Positions 8,864-17,919 of a DNA stretch of 64,000 nt are shown in pieces; the stretch's first letter is position 1, and the number at the start of each line of letters is the position of its first letter. The translations under genes were made by a program, and so were the position numbers. Under the pieces are notes generated by a model. That model did no database searches and had not been told where the DNA came from. It worked only from the letters and a program-made list of their open reading frames with translations. The stretch is taken from assembly GCF_019049285.1 (NCBI RefSeq), contig NZ_JAGMUL010000145.1:30028-94027 (forward strand), in the 5' to 3' direction. The DNA is from Streptomyces sp. AC550_RSS872 (GTDB taxonomy: Bacteria; Actinomycetota; Actinomycetes; Streptomycetales; Streptomycetaceae).

Positions 8864-9092
8864 GGGTCCCCCTCCACCCTCGGCCTCGTCCGCACGACGA
8901 GGCCCGGACACTGGGTGCGCAGTCTAGATCCGAACCGGCCTGCTCCACAGGAGAATTCGGATGCGAGCAGGGGGGGCATTCGCGTCATCGAAAGGGGGTA
9001 CGGGACAGGGGCGGGCAAGTACGCCCACCGGCTGGAACTTCGGCGCTACGCTGCTTCGGACAGCGGTGTGAACAGGGAAGCGGGGGGCGTGG
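8864..9092. promoter_or_regulatory. Divergent promoter region, Trypco1 / coiled-coil gene
   Basis: The 229 bp between two divergent starts must hold promoters for both. On the minus strand a TAGACT at 8926-8921 could be a -10 box; on the plus strand a TACGCT at 9047-9052 could be another. Neither has a good -35 box, so both are weak calls. The plus-strand start has a GGGGGG ribosome site six bases before ATG 9093. Confidence 0.35.
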
Positions 9093-10046
9093 ATGCCGGC
9101 TACGGACGACCCCGGTGCACTCGGGGACGGTTCCGGTGCTCAAGCCGCACTTTCGGCGCTCGGAGCCTCGCTGCGTCGTGCGGCGCAGGCGCTCGCGGGG
9201 ATACGGGATGACGACGGCGTTGCCGCACTCGACGGGCTGTTCGGTCTGTTCGACGTGCTGGAGGAGGTCCCTGCGCTGGCCGCCGGGGTTCCTCGTCTCG
9301 TGGCCGCCGCCCGGCCCGGAGAGCGGCTGGCGGAGGAGTTGGACAAGAAGCTCGCCGAGCTCGCCGCGCTCCACGGACAGGTTCGGGACGACCGAACGGC
9401 ACTGAAACGGCTTGCCGACACCGAGGACGAGCTGTGCCAACGCCTCGCTGAGCACGCGGAGTTGCGGGAGCGCATCGAGGACCTTCGCCGCCTCGAACGC
9501 CTGGTGGACACGCTGGACGCGCTGAGCGGACAACAGCAGGTGGTGGACGAGCGCCTGGAGGTGCTGCGCTCCCGGGACACCTCCGCCGAGCAGGTTCTGG
9601 CCGCGGACTGCGGGGCGCTGGTGCGGCTCAGCAAGGACCAGCTGGACGCGCTCGGACCGCAGACCCGCGAGGCGGTGCGCCTGGCCGAGGAGAGCGACGA
9701 GCGGCTCACCGCGAAGAAGCGGGAGCTGGCCCGGGTCACCGCTGAGCTGGACGAGTCGCACCGGAACCTCGAAGCGGTCCGTGCCGAGCTCGGGGAGCGG
9801 ATTCCGCAGTGGGAGCGATACGCGCGGGCGAACCGGGAGTTGGCGGAGGCGTTGTCCGCGTGGGAAGGCGTCGACGGCGGCGACATCGGCGAACGTCGCG
9901 AGGACCGGCTCGCCAAGCGCAGGACGGCACTTGAACGGGCGCGCCGCGTCGCCGCCGATGTGGAGCAACGCCTCGCCGGGATCGATCGGGTGCTTCGGGA
10001 GGCGCTGGAGGAGAGGGACGCAGACGCGAACGCCGGAGCGGCCTGA
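9093..10046 (+). CDS. Coiled-coil protein of unknown function
   Basis: A 317-residue acidic protein, almost entirely alpha-helical. After a short helical head (residues 10-70), heptad-rich coiled coil runs from about 70 to the end (for example LAEELDKKLAELAALHGQV and LARVTAELDESHRNL). No catalytic motif, membrane segment or signal peptide is seen. It resembles the structural partners encoded beside AAA+ or GTPase modules. It is the only plus-strand gene between 3983 and 24450, convergent with the AAA+ gene (11-base gap) and divergent from the Trypco1 gene. I do not recognise the family. Confidence 0.75.
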   Translation: MPATDDPGALGDGSGAQAALSALGASLRRAAQALAGIRDDDGVAALDGLFGLFDVLEEVPALAAGVPRLVAAARPGERLAEELDKKLAELAALHGQVRDDRTALKRLADTEDELCQRLAEHAELRERIEDLRRLERLVDTLDALSGQQQVVDERLEVLRSRDTSAEQVLAADCGALVRLSKDQLDALGPQTREAVRLAEESDERLTAKKRELARVTAELDESHRNLEAVRAELGERIPQWERYARANRELAEALSAWEGVDGGDIGERREDRLAKRRTALERARRVAADVEQRLAGIDRVLREALEERDADANAGAA

Positions 10047-10057
10047 TCTTCCGGCGG

Positions 10058-12682
10058 TCAGCGGCCAGGGGGCGGGACGTCGTCGGCGGTGAACGTGGAG
10101 TGGTCGGTGGCGTTGGGGTCGGTTCGGAGACGGCGGGCGAGTCGAGCCTCCATGGCGGGGAGGAGGCGGCGTACCTCGCGGGCGTTGCCGAACCCGTGGG
10201 GGTTGGCGCGACGTCGCTCGTCGAACCACGGCCCGGCCCGCTCGGCGGCCTGAGGTGTGAGGACGTAGTCCTGGGCCGCAGCCCTTCGGCGCAGAATCTC
10301 GACGAGCTCCTCGGTGGTGTACGGCCGAAACTCCACGCGGTGCGTGAAGCGGGAGGCCAGACCGCTGTTGCTGTCCAGGAAAGCGTCCATTTCGCGGGGA
10401 TAACCCGCGGCGATCACGGAGAGCCGGTCGTTCCGGTTCTCCATCTCGCTGACCAGGGTGTCCACGGCCTCCTTGCCGAAGTCGGCGCCCTGGATGCCGG
10501 CACCGGCCGTCAGGCTGTATGCCTCGTCGATGAAGAGCACCCCGTCAAGGGCCTTGTACACGGCTTCGCGGACCCGGGGCGCGGTCTGGCCGACGTACTC
10601 GGCGACCAGGTCGGCACGTGTGGTCTCGACGAGATGGCCCGTGCGCAGTAGTCCGAGGGCGCGGAGCATCCTGCCGGTGGCCCGCGCCACGGTGGTCTTG
10701 CCGGTACCGGGCGGCCCGATGAACAGGAGATTCGGGGGATCGGGCAGACTCTGGCCGCGGGCTTGGCGGAGCCGGATGACCTCGGCAAGGTCGGTGAGCG
10801 TCTCACGCACCGAGTCGAGGCCGACCATGTCGTCCAGCTCGGACAGCAGGGTGTCGTTCTCGGGGGCGGGCGGGGACAGGAGGGCGCGGTATTTGTCCGG
10901 CAGGTCATCGACGGTGAGTGGTTGCTCGGTGTCGCCGTCGATCCGGTTGGCCCACTCGGCGAAGATCTTCGAGCCGAGGTCGCGCATGGTGCCGGCGTTG
11001 CCGAAGTCGGGGCGGCGTGTGACGTACAGCTCGGTGGCGACCTTTAGCAGCTGATCGGCCAACGGCTCGTCCCAGCGCAGGCCGCGTTTCGCCAAGGACT
11101 TCAGCAGGATGGCGTGCAGCACGTCCGGCGGGTAGTCGTGAAAGGGGATGCGCTCGCCGAACCGGCGGACGAGGCCGGGGTCGGTGGCCAGGAACTCGTC
11201 GATCCTGTCCGGGTATCCGGCCGCAATCACCACGAGCCGGTGGCGGTCGTTCTCCATTCGGGTCAGCAGGGCCCGGATGACCTCCGGGAGGAAGCTGGCG
11301 CCCTCGCCGCTCAGGCCGTGCACCTCGTCGAGGAACAGCACCCCGTCCAAGGCCTGATCCACCACTGAGTTGGCGTGTCCGGCGGTCTGTCCGACATAGC
11401 CGGCGGTCAGGTCCTCGAGCTTGGTCTCCACCACATGGCCACGGCTCAGCACACCCAGTTCCCGGTACATCTCGCCGACGAGCCGGGCCACCGTGGTCTT
11501 CCCGGTTCCGGGCGAACCGGCGAACAGCAGGTGGGGTGAGGCCGTTTCGGCGTCCGTGCCGCGCCCGTCATTACGCAGCAGCCGTTCGGCGTTGATCCGC
11601 TTGCGCAACCGTTCCAGATGGGTCTTCACCTCTTCCAGACCCTTCAGGTCGGCCAACTGCTCGTGGGCCGGGCGCGCGTGCCGGCCGCCGGGCGCCCCCG
11701 CCCCTGGACTGCCGGAGCGGGGCAGCCAGCCGCGCGCGGCCAGCTCCTTGCCGCTGAGCGGAGTGTCGCCGAGGGACAGCAGGTGACTGCGCCAGTTCTT
11801 CACGGTGAGCGGTTGGGCCGCCATCGCTCGGACCACGGTGTCCAGTTCGCGCCAGTCGCCGATGCGCAGGCCGTGGCGGAGTCGCAACCGCTGGACGAGG
11901 CGGTGCAGTTCGGCCTCGTCGGGATAGCCGACGCGGACGGAGGGCGTGGACCGCCGACGCAGCCGGTCGGTCAGGCCGGGGTAACCGTGCAGCGATTCGA
12001 CGTACTCCACACAGGCGTCGAACGTCGGACGGGCGAAGACCAGGACGACCGGTTGGTCGTAGTCGCCGTGCCGGGCCCAGTCGCTGAAGAAGGTGTTGAG
12101 CGGGCGGGTGGCCTCGGTGTGCCGCAGGGTGCTCTCCGCCTCGGTGAACACCACGGCCGAACGGTCCGGAGGATTCGCCAGGTATCCGGCGAGGGTCATG
12201 ACGGTGAACGGGTCGGAGAAGGCCCGCGGCGGCCCGGGCTCGGCGGGCGAGCCGGTCCGGTCCGCGGCCAAGGAGACGTTCCGTGTCTCGGCGGGCCCGG
12301 CGTTCCGTTCCTCCGCGGGCGGGCGGACCACCAGCCGGCCGAGTGGTCCGCGCAGTCTGGGATGGCGCATGAGCTCCGGCCCTGCGGAGCCCGCCGATTC
12401 CGTCGGCGTCCGCGGCGGCGCGTCGGCCTGGGCGCGGCCGGAGGGCCGGGACCGTGCCTCGGAGTCCGGGTCCAGGAAGTACAGGGGCCGGCGCTGGGAG
12501 CTGTAGGCCACGTACGCGCAGGAGTGGGCCCGCAGCAGGTGCCACAGCGCCGCGTCCAGGTTCCGTTCCCGGTAGTCGGTGCCGACGAAGGTGTCGTCCA
12601 CGCCGGGCCCGAACACCACGGTGAACGGTTCGCCGACGCTCAGCCGCAGGTCGGCGAAGCGGGAGCCGAGCCGGCCGGTCAT
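10058..12682 (-). CDS. Twin AAA+ ATPase (CbxX/CfxQ, EccA-like)
   Basis: An 874-residue protein with two CbxX-type AAA+ modules. Module 1: Walker A GSPGTGKTT (389-397), Walker B LFLDEVHGL (Asp452-Glu453), pore-type segment AGYVGQTA. Module 2: Walker A GPPGTGKTT (656-664), Walker B LFIDEAYSL (719-720), AEYVGQTA. Such ATPases form hexamers that remodel other proteins. Residues about 150-300 look like a worn third AAA-like region (strand SAVVFTEAES, then PVVLVFARP) without a Walker A. The ATG overlaps the stop of the coiled-coil gene upstream (12679-12682), so it is the last gene of the minus-strand operon. Confidence 0.9.
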   Translation of the reverse strand: MTGRLGSRFADLRLSVGEPFTVVFGPGVDDTFVGTDYRERNLDAALWHLLRAHSCAYVAYSSQRRPLYFLDPDSEARSRPSGRAQADAPPRTPTESAGSAGPELMRHPRLRGPLGRLVVRPPAEERNAGPAETRNVSLAADRTGSPAEPGPPRAFSDPFTVMTLAGYLANPPDRSAVVFTEAESTLRHTEATRPLNTFFSDWARHGDYDQPVVLVFARPTFDACVEYVESLHGYPGLTDRLRRRSTPSVRVGYPDEAELHRLVQRLRLRHGLRIGDWRELDTVVRAMAAQPLTVKNWRSHLLSLGDTPLSGKELAARGWLPRSGSPGAGAPGGRHARPAHEQLADLKGLEEVKTHLERLRKRINAERLLRNDGRGTDAETASPHLLFAGSPGTGKTTVARLVGEMYRELGVLSRGHVVETKLEDLTAGYVGQTAGHANSVVDQALDGVLFLDEVHGLSGEGASFLPEVIRALLTRMENDRHRLVVIAAGYPDRIDEFLATDPGLVRRFGERIPFHDYPPDVLHAILLKSLAKRGLRWDEPLADQLLKVATELYVTRRPDFGNAGTMRDLGSKIFAEWANRIDGDTEQPLTVDDLPDKYRALLSPPAPENDTLLSELDDMVGLDSVRETLTDLAEVIRLRQARGQSLPDPPNLLFIGPPGTGKTTVARATGRMLRALGLLRTGHLVETTRADLVAEYVGQTAPRVREAVYKALDGVLFIDEAYSLTAGAGIQGADFGKEAVDTLVSEMENRNDRLSVIAAGYPREMDAFLDSNSGLASRFTHRVEFRPYTTEELVEILRRRAAAQDYVLTPQAAERAGPWFDERRRANPHGFGNAREVRRLLPAMEARLARRLRTDPNATDHSTFTADDVPPPGR

Positions 12683-14037
12683 GAGGCGCCGCCGGCCCTC
12701 TTCCGGAACCGGTTCAGGTCGGTTTCACGCGGCTCCGGAACGCCGGGCTCGCTCTCCAGCGCCCCGGTCGGGTGCCCCTCCTCCCCGAGTGCCTGCCGTA
12801 CCGCCTCGACCCGGCCCCGGAGTTCGTGTTCCGCGGTCGTGTCGTAGTCGTAGGAGAGGACGCGCAGGATCTGCCCGGTCTCACCGTCCGCGGCGGGCAG
12901 GACCTGCACCACGATCTTGTTGCCGGTCATGTGCTCGAGGACGGCGTGGTACGAGCGGCGCTCGTCCTCATCCTGGTACTCGCCGTCCACCAGCTCGTAG
13001 CCGCCGATCCGGGAAAGCGTCCCGGCCACCGAGTCGACGAGATTCACGCGGAGCTGTGAGGCGAGCAGCTGCATGCCGGCCCGGTCCACGACCTCGCCGA
13101 GCCGCTCCTCCAGGTCCGCCGCCTCGGCGAGCAGTTCGCGCTGTTCAGCGGCGGTCCTGGCATCGTCCCTGGCCCGGGAGAGCCGCTCGGCCACCTGCCC
13201 CCGCAGCTCTTCGAGCTCGCCCTCCGACCAGCGGTCCACGTCGAGTTCCACCCCGGGCAGCGGCCGGCCGTCGGGGCCCATGACCGGCCTGACCTCGTTC
13301 TGCGTGATCAGGGTCTCGACCAGGACCAGGGCGTCGGTGGCGGTGTCCTGGGCGAGCCGCCGCTCCAGCTCCCGGTGCTCGACGTCGAGACGCAGTTCGC
13401 TGAGGTCGAGGTAGGCGCTCTGCGACAGGGCGAGTGCGGCCTCGTACTGGCCGGCGTCGCTGTTGCGCCGCGCCGTGTCGAGGTCCAGGCGGAGTCGGTC
13501 GAGCCTGCCCGGGGCGTGCCGTTCGTGCGGCAGGGTGGTGGCGATGAGTTCGGCCATGGTGGCGCCGTCGGCGAGCCATTCCCGGGCTGCGGCCGCGGCA
13601 CGTTCGCGGTTCCCGGCGATCTCGTCGACGCGTCCGGTCAGGTCGGCGATGTCGCGGCGACGCTGGTCGCGTTCGGCGGCGAGCTCGCGTTCCAGGGCCG
13701 CGCGCTGTTCCGCGAGCATGGAGCGGGTGTCGCGTTCGAGACGGTCCGCGGTGCCGCGCAGCTCCTGCTGTAGGCGCTCGGACTGCTCGCGCAGCCTGCG
13801 TCCGGTGTCCCGCTCCAGCCGCTGGGTGTGGGCCGCGAGGCCGGAGAGCGCCTGCTCGGTCCGGCGGGCCCGCTCCTCCAACTGGGCGCGCGTGCGGGCC
13901 TGGTCGGCCTCGGTCTGCCGCCGGACCTCCTCCAGCAGTCTGGGAACGTCGCGCCGGACCTGCTTGAGGTTCTGGGCCGCCCGCTGGGCCCGGTACCACT
14001 CGGTCTCGTCCACCAGGATGCGCTTCTTGCCGCTCAT
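12679..14037 (-). CDS. Coiled-coil protein of the conflict operon
   Basis: A 452-residue soluble protein. After a short N-terminal segment (ILVDETEWYRAQRAAQNL), long coiled coil runs from about residue 20 to 150, rich in Arg and Glu. A helical region follows (150-320), then a mixed alpha/beta C-terminal domain (about 330-430, with GGYELVDGEYQDEDERRSY and NKIVVQVLPA) that looks globular. No enzyme motif is visible. It is two bases after the radical SAM stop and overlaps the AAA+ start, so it is tightly coupled to both. A scaffold or substrate for the AAA+ ATPase is plausible (inference); I do not recognise the family. Confidence 0.8.
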   Translation of the reverse strand: MSGKKRILVDETEWYRAQRAAQNLKQVRRDVPRLLEEVRRQTEADQARTRAQLEERARRTEQALSGLAAHTQRLERDTGRRLREQSERLQQELRGTADRLERDTRSMLAEQRAALERELAAERDQRRRDIADLTGRVDEIAGNRERAAAAAREWLADGATMAELIATTLPHERHAPGRLDRLRLDLDTARRNSDAGQYEAALALSQSAYLDLSELRLDVEHRELERRLAQDTATDALVLVETLITQNEVRPVMGPDGRPLPGVELDVDRWSEGELEELRGQVAERLSRARDDARTAAEQRELLAEAADLEERLGEVVDRAGMQLLASQLRVNLVDSVAGTLSRIGGYELVDGEYQDEDERRSYHAVLEHMTGNKIVVQVLPAADGETGQILRVLSYDYDTTAEHELRGRVEAVRQALGEEGHPTGALESEPGVPEPRETDLNRFRKRAGGAS

Positions 14038-14039
14038 GC

Positions 14040-14741
14040 TCAGTCGTCCTTACCTGGTCGGTTGGCCGCGATCCGGGCCCGGGGATGCCGGGGCGTCGCG
14101 TCGGGGGTCTCGGGAAGGGGCAGTCGCGAACGGGCCTCCTCCACCGCGGAGTCGAAGGCGGCGAGCAGTCCCGGAGGGGGGACTCCGACCAGCAGGGCGG
14201 TGGTCCCGTCGACGGTGATCTCGGCGGTACGAGGCCGGCCCGTGAAGTCGTATCCACATCCCGCGAGCCGGGGCGTGAGGTGGTGGACGCGCTGGTTGCT
14301 GCTGCCCCGCAGCCCCTTGCCGTCGTCCAGGCCGGCGACGTACCGGCCGTCGATCAGCACATCCAGGAGGCCGAGCAGCTCGGTGACCCCGGGCTCGGGC
14401 GGGTGCGAGCGCAGCCGGTCCAGGCGGTGGCCGGTGAAACAGATCACCGAGAGGTCGCGCCGTACGCGGGCCGCGCGGACCAGCGCGGCGAGCCCGGCGG
14501 CCTGGGCCATCGGCTCGCCGCCGGAGAGCGTCAGGCCCGTCACACCGGGATCGGCGAGCAACTCCTCGGCCAGCTCGGCAGGATCCACGTGGCGGGCGGG
14601 GCGGTCCGGGATCCACTCCGGTGCCAGACAGCCCGCACAGTGGAACGGGCAGCCCTGCACCCACACCACCGACCGGCGTCCCGGCCCCAGGGCATGGGTG
14701 CCGACCCGGGTGGCGGCGACGTTGAGGGTGAGGCCGGTCAC
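14040..14741 (-). CDS. NrdG-like radical SAM enzyme
   Basis: A 233-residue radical SAM protein. The cluster motif is CPFHCAGC with Cys31, Cys35 and Cys38 (CX3CX2C, binding a [4Fe-4S] cluster and S-adenosylmethionine), followed by LTLSGGEPM, the SAM-contacting GGEP motif. Length and layout match the activase subgroup (NrdG, PflA type). No anaerobic ribonucleotide reductase or other glycyl-radical enzyme is nearby, so the target may be another protein of this operon (inference). The GTG at 14741 overlaps the vWA gene's TGA (GTGA), which fixes the start; a longer open frame to 15206 lies inside the vWA gene and is rejected. Confidence 0.88.
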   Translation of the reverse strand: MTGLTLNVAATRVGTHALGPGRRSVVWVQGCPFHCAGCLAPEWIPDRPARHVDPAELAEELLADPGVTGLTLSGGEPMAQAAGLAALVRAARVRRDLSVICFTGHRLDRLRSHPPEPGVTELLGLLDVLIDGRYVAGLDDGKGLRGSSNQRVHHLTPRLAGCGYDFTGRPRTAEITVDGTTALLVGVPPPGLLAAFDSAVEEARSRLPLPETPDATPRHPRARIAANRPGKDD

Positions 14742-16489
14742 GGCAGGTCCCGTTCCGAGGGGGCGGGTCGGTCCGACCGCGCCGTCGGTGGTGGCGGGGC
14801 GCTGCGCCAGGGCCCGTCCTGGTCGGCAGGGAGCGAACCGGGCCGCGGGATCGGCAGGGGGGCGGGCACCCCGGCGACTCCCAGTGCCGGCGACTGCTGC
14901 CCGTCGAGGTCCTGCCGGTAGGCGAAGCCGATGCCGTTGATCATGACTTCCTCGCCCGGTCGGCAGACGGCGTCCGCGCTGCGTGCCGCAGTGCCGTCCG
15001 GGCTGTAGCGCAGGTGCAACGCGACCCCGCGCCGGCCGTCGGCCGCCCGGAAGCGTCGGCCGTACACACGGCCGCGGCCGCCGATCTGCGGCGGCACGAG
15101 CGCCAACTGCCGCCCGCGCAGGACGATGTGGTCCTGCGGGCCGTCGCCATGCGGGGGCGACAGGACCAGTACGCCGCTCAGGACCGCCCGGTTGCGCCGC
15201 AGCCACAGCAGCAGGGCCGCGAAGAGGGCCGCCGCCGGAACGCCGATCAGCAGGGGCAGGGTCAGCTGCGAGCCGACCTCGGCCCGTAGCCGCAGCCCCT
15301 TCGCCGGTCCGTCCACCGCCGCCGGCACCTCGAACTTCACGTCGTCGAGCGTGGCCGCCCAGGGCGTCGCGACCTTGCCGTGCACGGTGAGGCCGACCTC
15401 GTCCTCCCAGGTCCGCCGGACCGGCGGCCAGCCGGAGTCGGGCTCGCCGCGCACCTGGACGTCGAACTGCCGTGCCGCGCCCGGTTTCAGGGACACCTGG
15501 TCCGGCAGGCCGGTGACGGTGAGCGGCTGTCCGTTCACGGTCGCCCTGAGGCCGGTCACGGTCAGCGGCAGCCGTTGGGTCGTGGCGGTCAGCGTCAGCG
15601 TGGCCGCCGCACCGCCGCCGTCCAGGTCGAGGGCCTCGGCGGGCGACAACGTGGCCGTCACGCCCTTGCCCGCGTCCTGCGCGATCAGCCGCGCGGCCTT
15701 GCGCGCCCGGGCCCGTTCGGCGGCCCGTCCGAGGTACTCGGAGAGGCTCTGGACCGAATCCGGCCGCAGCTCACTGGTGTTCGGGACGATGCCGGCCAGC
15801 TGCGCGGTGCCGGACTCGTCGGTGGCGAGCGGCAGGGAGTAGGCGGCCAGTTCGTGCCCGTCGGCCAGCTTGTCGGCCCGGTCCCGCAGCGCGTTCCAGG
15901 CCGGCCCGTCGGGTTTGGGGTACTTGGAGCCCTTCGGCGGCTCGTGCTTGCCGTCCGTGAACATCACCACGGAGCCGACCTCGGCGGCGTCGGGCCGCTC
16001 CAGTTCGGTCAGACCGCGGTCCAGGGCCGCTCCGATGTCGGTCCGCACACCCGAGGGACCGGCTTGGGCGGGCAGCCTGCCGATGATGCCCTTCGGGTCG
16101 GACGGGTGGCCCAGATAGACCGTCTCGGCCTTGTCTCCGAAGGTGAACAGCGCGACGTAGTCCTGCGGCGAGAGACCCGTCAGGAACGGCAGCAGCGCCG
16201 ACCGGACCGACGAGTACCGTCCCTTGTTCAGCATCGAACCCGAGACATCCACCAGGACGACGTAGTCGGCGGGGACCTGGTCAAGGCCGAGCTCGGAGTA
16301 GATCTCGGAGCGGCTGGGCGCCGATCCGGCCCGGGTCGGATCGGCTGCCGGACCGGCTACGGCGGGAGTCGTCCCGGACGCCGCGGCGGCCAGGGCCGTG
16401 AGCACCAGGGCGGCGAGCCCGGCGACGGCACGGTGGACGGCACGGGCGCGCGTTCCTCCCGGCCTCGGGCGTGGCGACGGCTTGTTCAT
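14738..16489 (-). CDS. Secreted/membrane-anchored vWA-domain protein
   Basis: A 583-residue protein. A signal peptide with a hydrophobic core (AVAGLAALVLTALAAAASG) ends near residue 45. A von Willebrand A domain spans about 75-270 with the metal-ion-dependent adhesion site DVSGSM at 81-86, a conserved Thr in VRTDIGAAL and Asp in VMFTDGKHE. A beta-rich extracellular part follows. One membrane helix at about 412-432 (LLIGVPAAALFAALLLWL) leads to a C-terminal domain of about 150 residues, presumably cytoplasmic. The domain binds proteins through a divalent metal. Its 3' end overlaps the radical SAM start. The topology suggests a sensor or adhesion arm for the intracellular partners (inference). 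Confidence 0.88.
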   Translation of the reverse strand: MNKPSPRPRPGGTRARAVHRAVAGLAALVLTALAAAASGTTPAVAGPAADPTRAGSAPSRSEIYSELGLDQVPADYVVLVDVSGSMLNKGRYSSVRSALLPFLTGLSPQDYVALFTFGDKAETVYLGHPSDPKGIIGRLPAQAGPSGVRTDIGAALDRGLTELERPDAAEVGSVVMFTDGKHEPPKGSKYPKPDGPAWNALRDRADKLADGHELAAYSLPLATDESGTAQLAGIVPNTSELRPDSVQSLSEYLGRAAERARARKAARLIAQDAGKGVTATLSPAEALDLDGGGAAATLTLTATTQRLPLTVTGLRATVNGQPLTVTGLPDQVSLKPGAARQFDVQVRGEPDSGWPPVRRTWEDEVGLTVHGKVATPWAATLDDVKFEVPAAVDGPAKGLRLRAEVGSQLTLPLLIGVPAAALFAALLLWLRRNRAVLSGVLVLSPPHGDGPQDHIVLRGRQLALVPPQIGGRGRVYGRRFRAADGRRGVALHLRYSPDGTAARSADAVCRPGEEVMINGIGFAYRQDLDGQQSPALGVAGVPAPLPIPRPGSLPADQDGPWRSAPPPPTARSDRPAPSERDLP

Positions 16490-16558
16490 CGGATGAGAGC
16501 TCCTCGGACACGGCGGGCGGTGCGGACGGGGGCGGTGGGGACGGGGAGGTGGGACGGA

Positions 16559-17905
16559 TCAGTTTTCGGGCGGGACGGGCAGCGGGCCGAGCGGAAGGCG
16601 GGTCTCGGCGTCCGGGCCCTGCGCGACCGGGCGCAGCACAAGGTCCGCCGCCCCGTCCGCGCCGACGCGGACACCGACCCGGCAGAGCCCGTCCGGTGTG
16701 CCGGTGGGCAGCGCGACGTCCGGCAGTGGGACCGGGCGGCCGCCGGGGCCGACGGCCTCGATCCGCAGCGGACGCCGGGCCGCCGCCTCGGGCAGCACCT
16801 CGGCCGGCCGGCCGTCCCGCGCGGCGAACACGGTGGCGCCGCCCGGCTCCAGGACCCCGGGGGCGGCCAGTTCGAGCACCTCGGTGTGCAGTCGGCCGGC
16901 CCTGCGGGTGTGGGTACTGACGCGGACGGCGTACGGGTAGCGGTCGCAGGGGTCGGCGAGGCCCGCCGCCACCAGGGCGCCGCCGGCTGCCGCGGCGTAC
17001 CCGGCGTCCACGTCCGCGGGCAGCGAAACCAGCCGGTGGCTCTCGCCCAACCGCCGGGTGAGCGGCTCCAGCCGGGCCAGGCCTCCGGCGAGCAGCAGGG
17101 GCGGTTGTTCCGTGGCGCCGGGCGGCGCGGCGACCTCGGCCAAGGCCCGCCGTACGGCGTCGATCAGCGGCGGGAGGGACGTCCGTACGGTCCCCGCGGT
17201 GATGTCCCTCTCGCCCAGGCGGTAGACCAGGGTGTCGTCGAAGGGGACGGGGCGGCTCATGGCCCGGCCGACGGCGAGCCCCAGTCGGCGGCCGTCGGGG
17301 TCGCCGTTGCGCACGGCGGCGAGCAGGCGATGCCCTTCCTCGTCGTCGGGCAGGCCGGCGGCGGCGAGGAGTACCGCGTCAAGTTCCCTTCCCAGAAGGC
17401 CACTTGGGCCCGTCTCCTCGGCGGTGGCGCGAAGAAGGACCGAAGGGCCGCTCAGTGTGCAGCGTGCGGCGTCGACGAAGCGGGCCCCGACGTCGCACAC
17501 GAGGTACTCCCCCGTGTCGGCCGCCTCGCCCGTGGTGTGCCGGACCAGGGCGAGCAGGGCGTGCGCGGTGCCGATCGCCCGCACCCGTGGGCAGCCCACC
17601 TCGGCGAGGGCGTCCGTCGCGGGGCCTGACAGCGCACGCGCGAAGCGGCGGGGCAGGACGACCACAGCCCCGGCGGGCGGACCGTATCGGGCGAGGTAGA
17701 CGCCGTACGCCTCGCGCAGCGCGGCGACGAGCCGGTCGCGTTCGGCGGCGGGCCGGTCACGTACGGCTGCGGAGAGCGGCAGTCCCTCGCCCGGCACGTC
17801 ACCGGGCAGCGGTACCGGAAGCGGCGGCCCGGCGCCGCGCCGCGCGGTGGCGAGCCGGGCGTACCGGGTGCCGATGTCGAGGGCGAGGGTGTGCGGTGGG
17901 TTCAT
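16559..17905 (-). CDS. Hsp70-like actin-fold ATPase
   Basis: A 448-residue protein with the Hsp70/actin ATPase signature: phosphate-1 motif LALDIGTRYARLA (8-20), phosphate-2 YLVCDVGARFVDAA near 155, and adenosine motif LLLAGGLARLEPLTRRLG. The final 110 residues are beta-rich and replace the normal DnaK substrate-binding domain and lid, so it is a divergent Hsp70, shorter than DnaK (about 620). No DnaJ or GrpE gene is nearby. It lies between the vWA and GAP1-like genes in the same orientation, 14 bases from the GAP1-like stop, and is likely an ATP-driven assembly factor of this operon (inference). Confidence 0.82.
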   Translation of the reverse strand: MNPPHTLALDIGTRYARLATARRGAGPPLPVPLPGDVPGEGLPLSAAVRDRPAAERDRLVAALREAYGVYLARYGPPAGAVVVLPRRFARALSGPATDALAEVGCPRVRAIGTAHALLALVRHTTGEAADTGEYLVCDVGARFVDAARCTLSGPSVLLRATAEETGPSGLLGRELDAVLLAAAGLPDDEEGHRLLAAVRNGDPDGRRLGLAVGRAMSRPVPFDDTLVYRLGERDITAGTVRTSLPPLIDAVRRALAEVAAPPGATEQPPLLLAGGLARLEPLTRRLGESHRLVSLPADVDAGYAAAAGGALVAAGLADPCDRYPYAVRVSTHTRRAGRLHTEVLELAAPGVLEPGGATVFAARDGRPAEVLPEAAARRPLRIEAVGPGGRPVPLPDVALPTGTPDGLCRVGVRVGADGAADLVLRPVAQGPDAETRLPLGPLPVPPEN

Positions 17906-17919
17906 GGGCGGTCGTCACC

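Noticed and set aside
8915..9211. A small plus-strand gene upstream of the coiled-coil gene
   Set aside because: It overlaps the real start in another phase, with no ribosome site and a random-looking translation.
15380..17629. A 749-codon plus-strand open frame opposite the vWA and Hsp70 genes
   Set aside because: Antisense of two genes with clear motifs and no plausible domain of its own.
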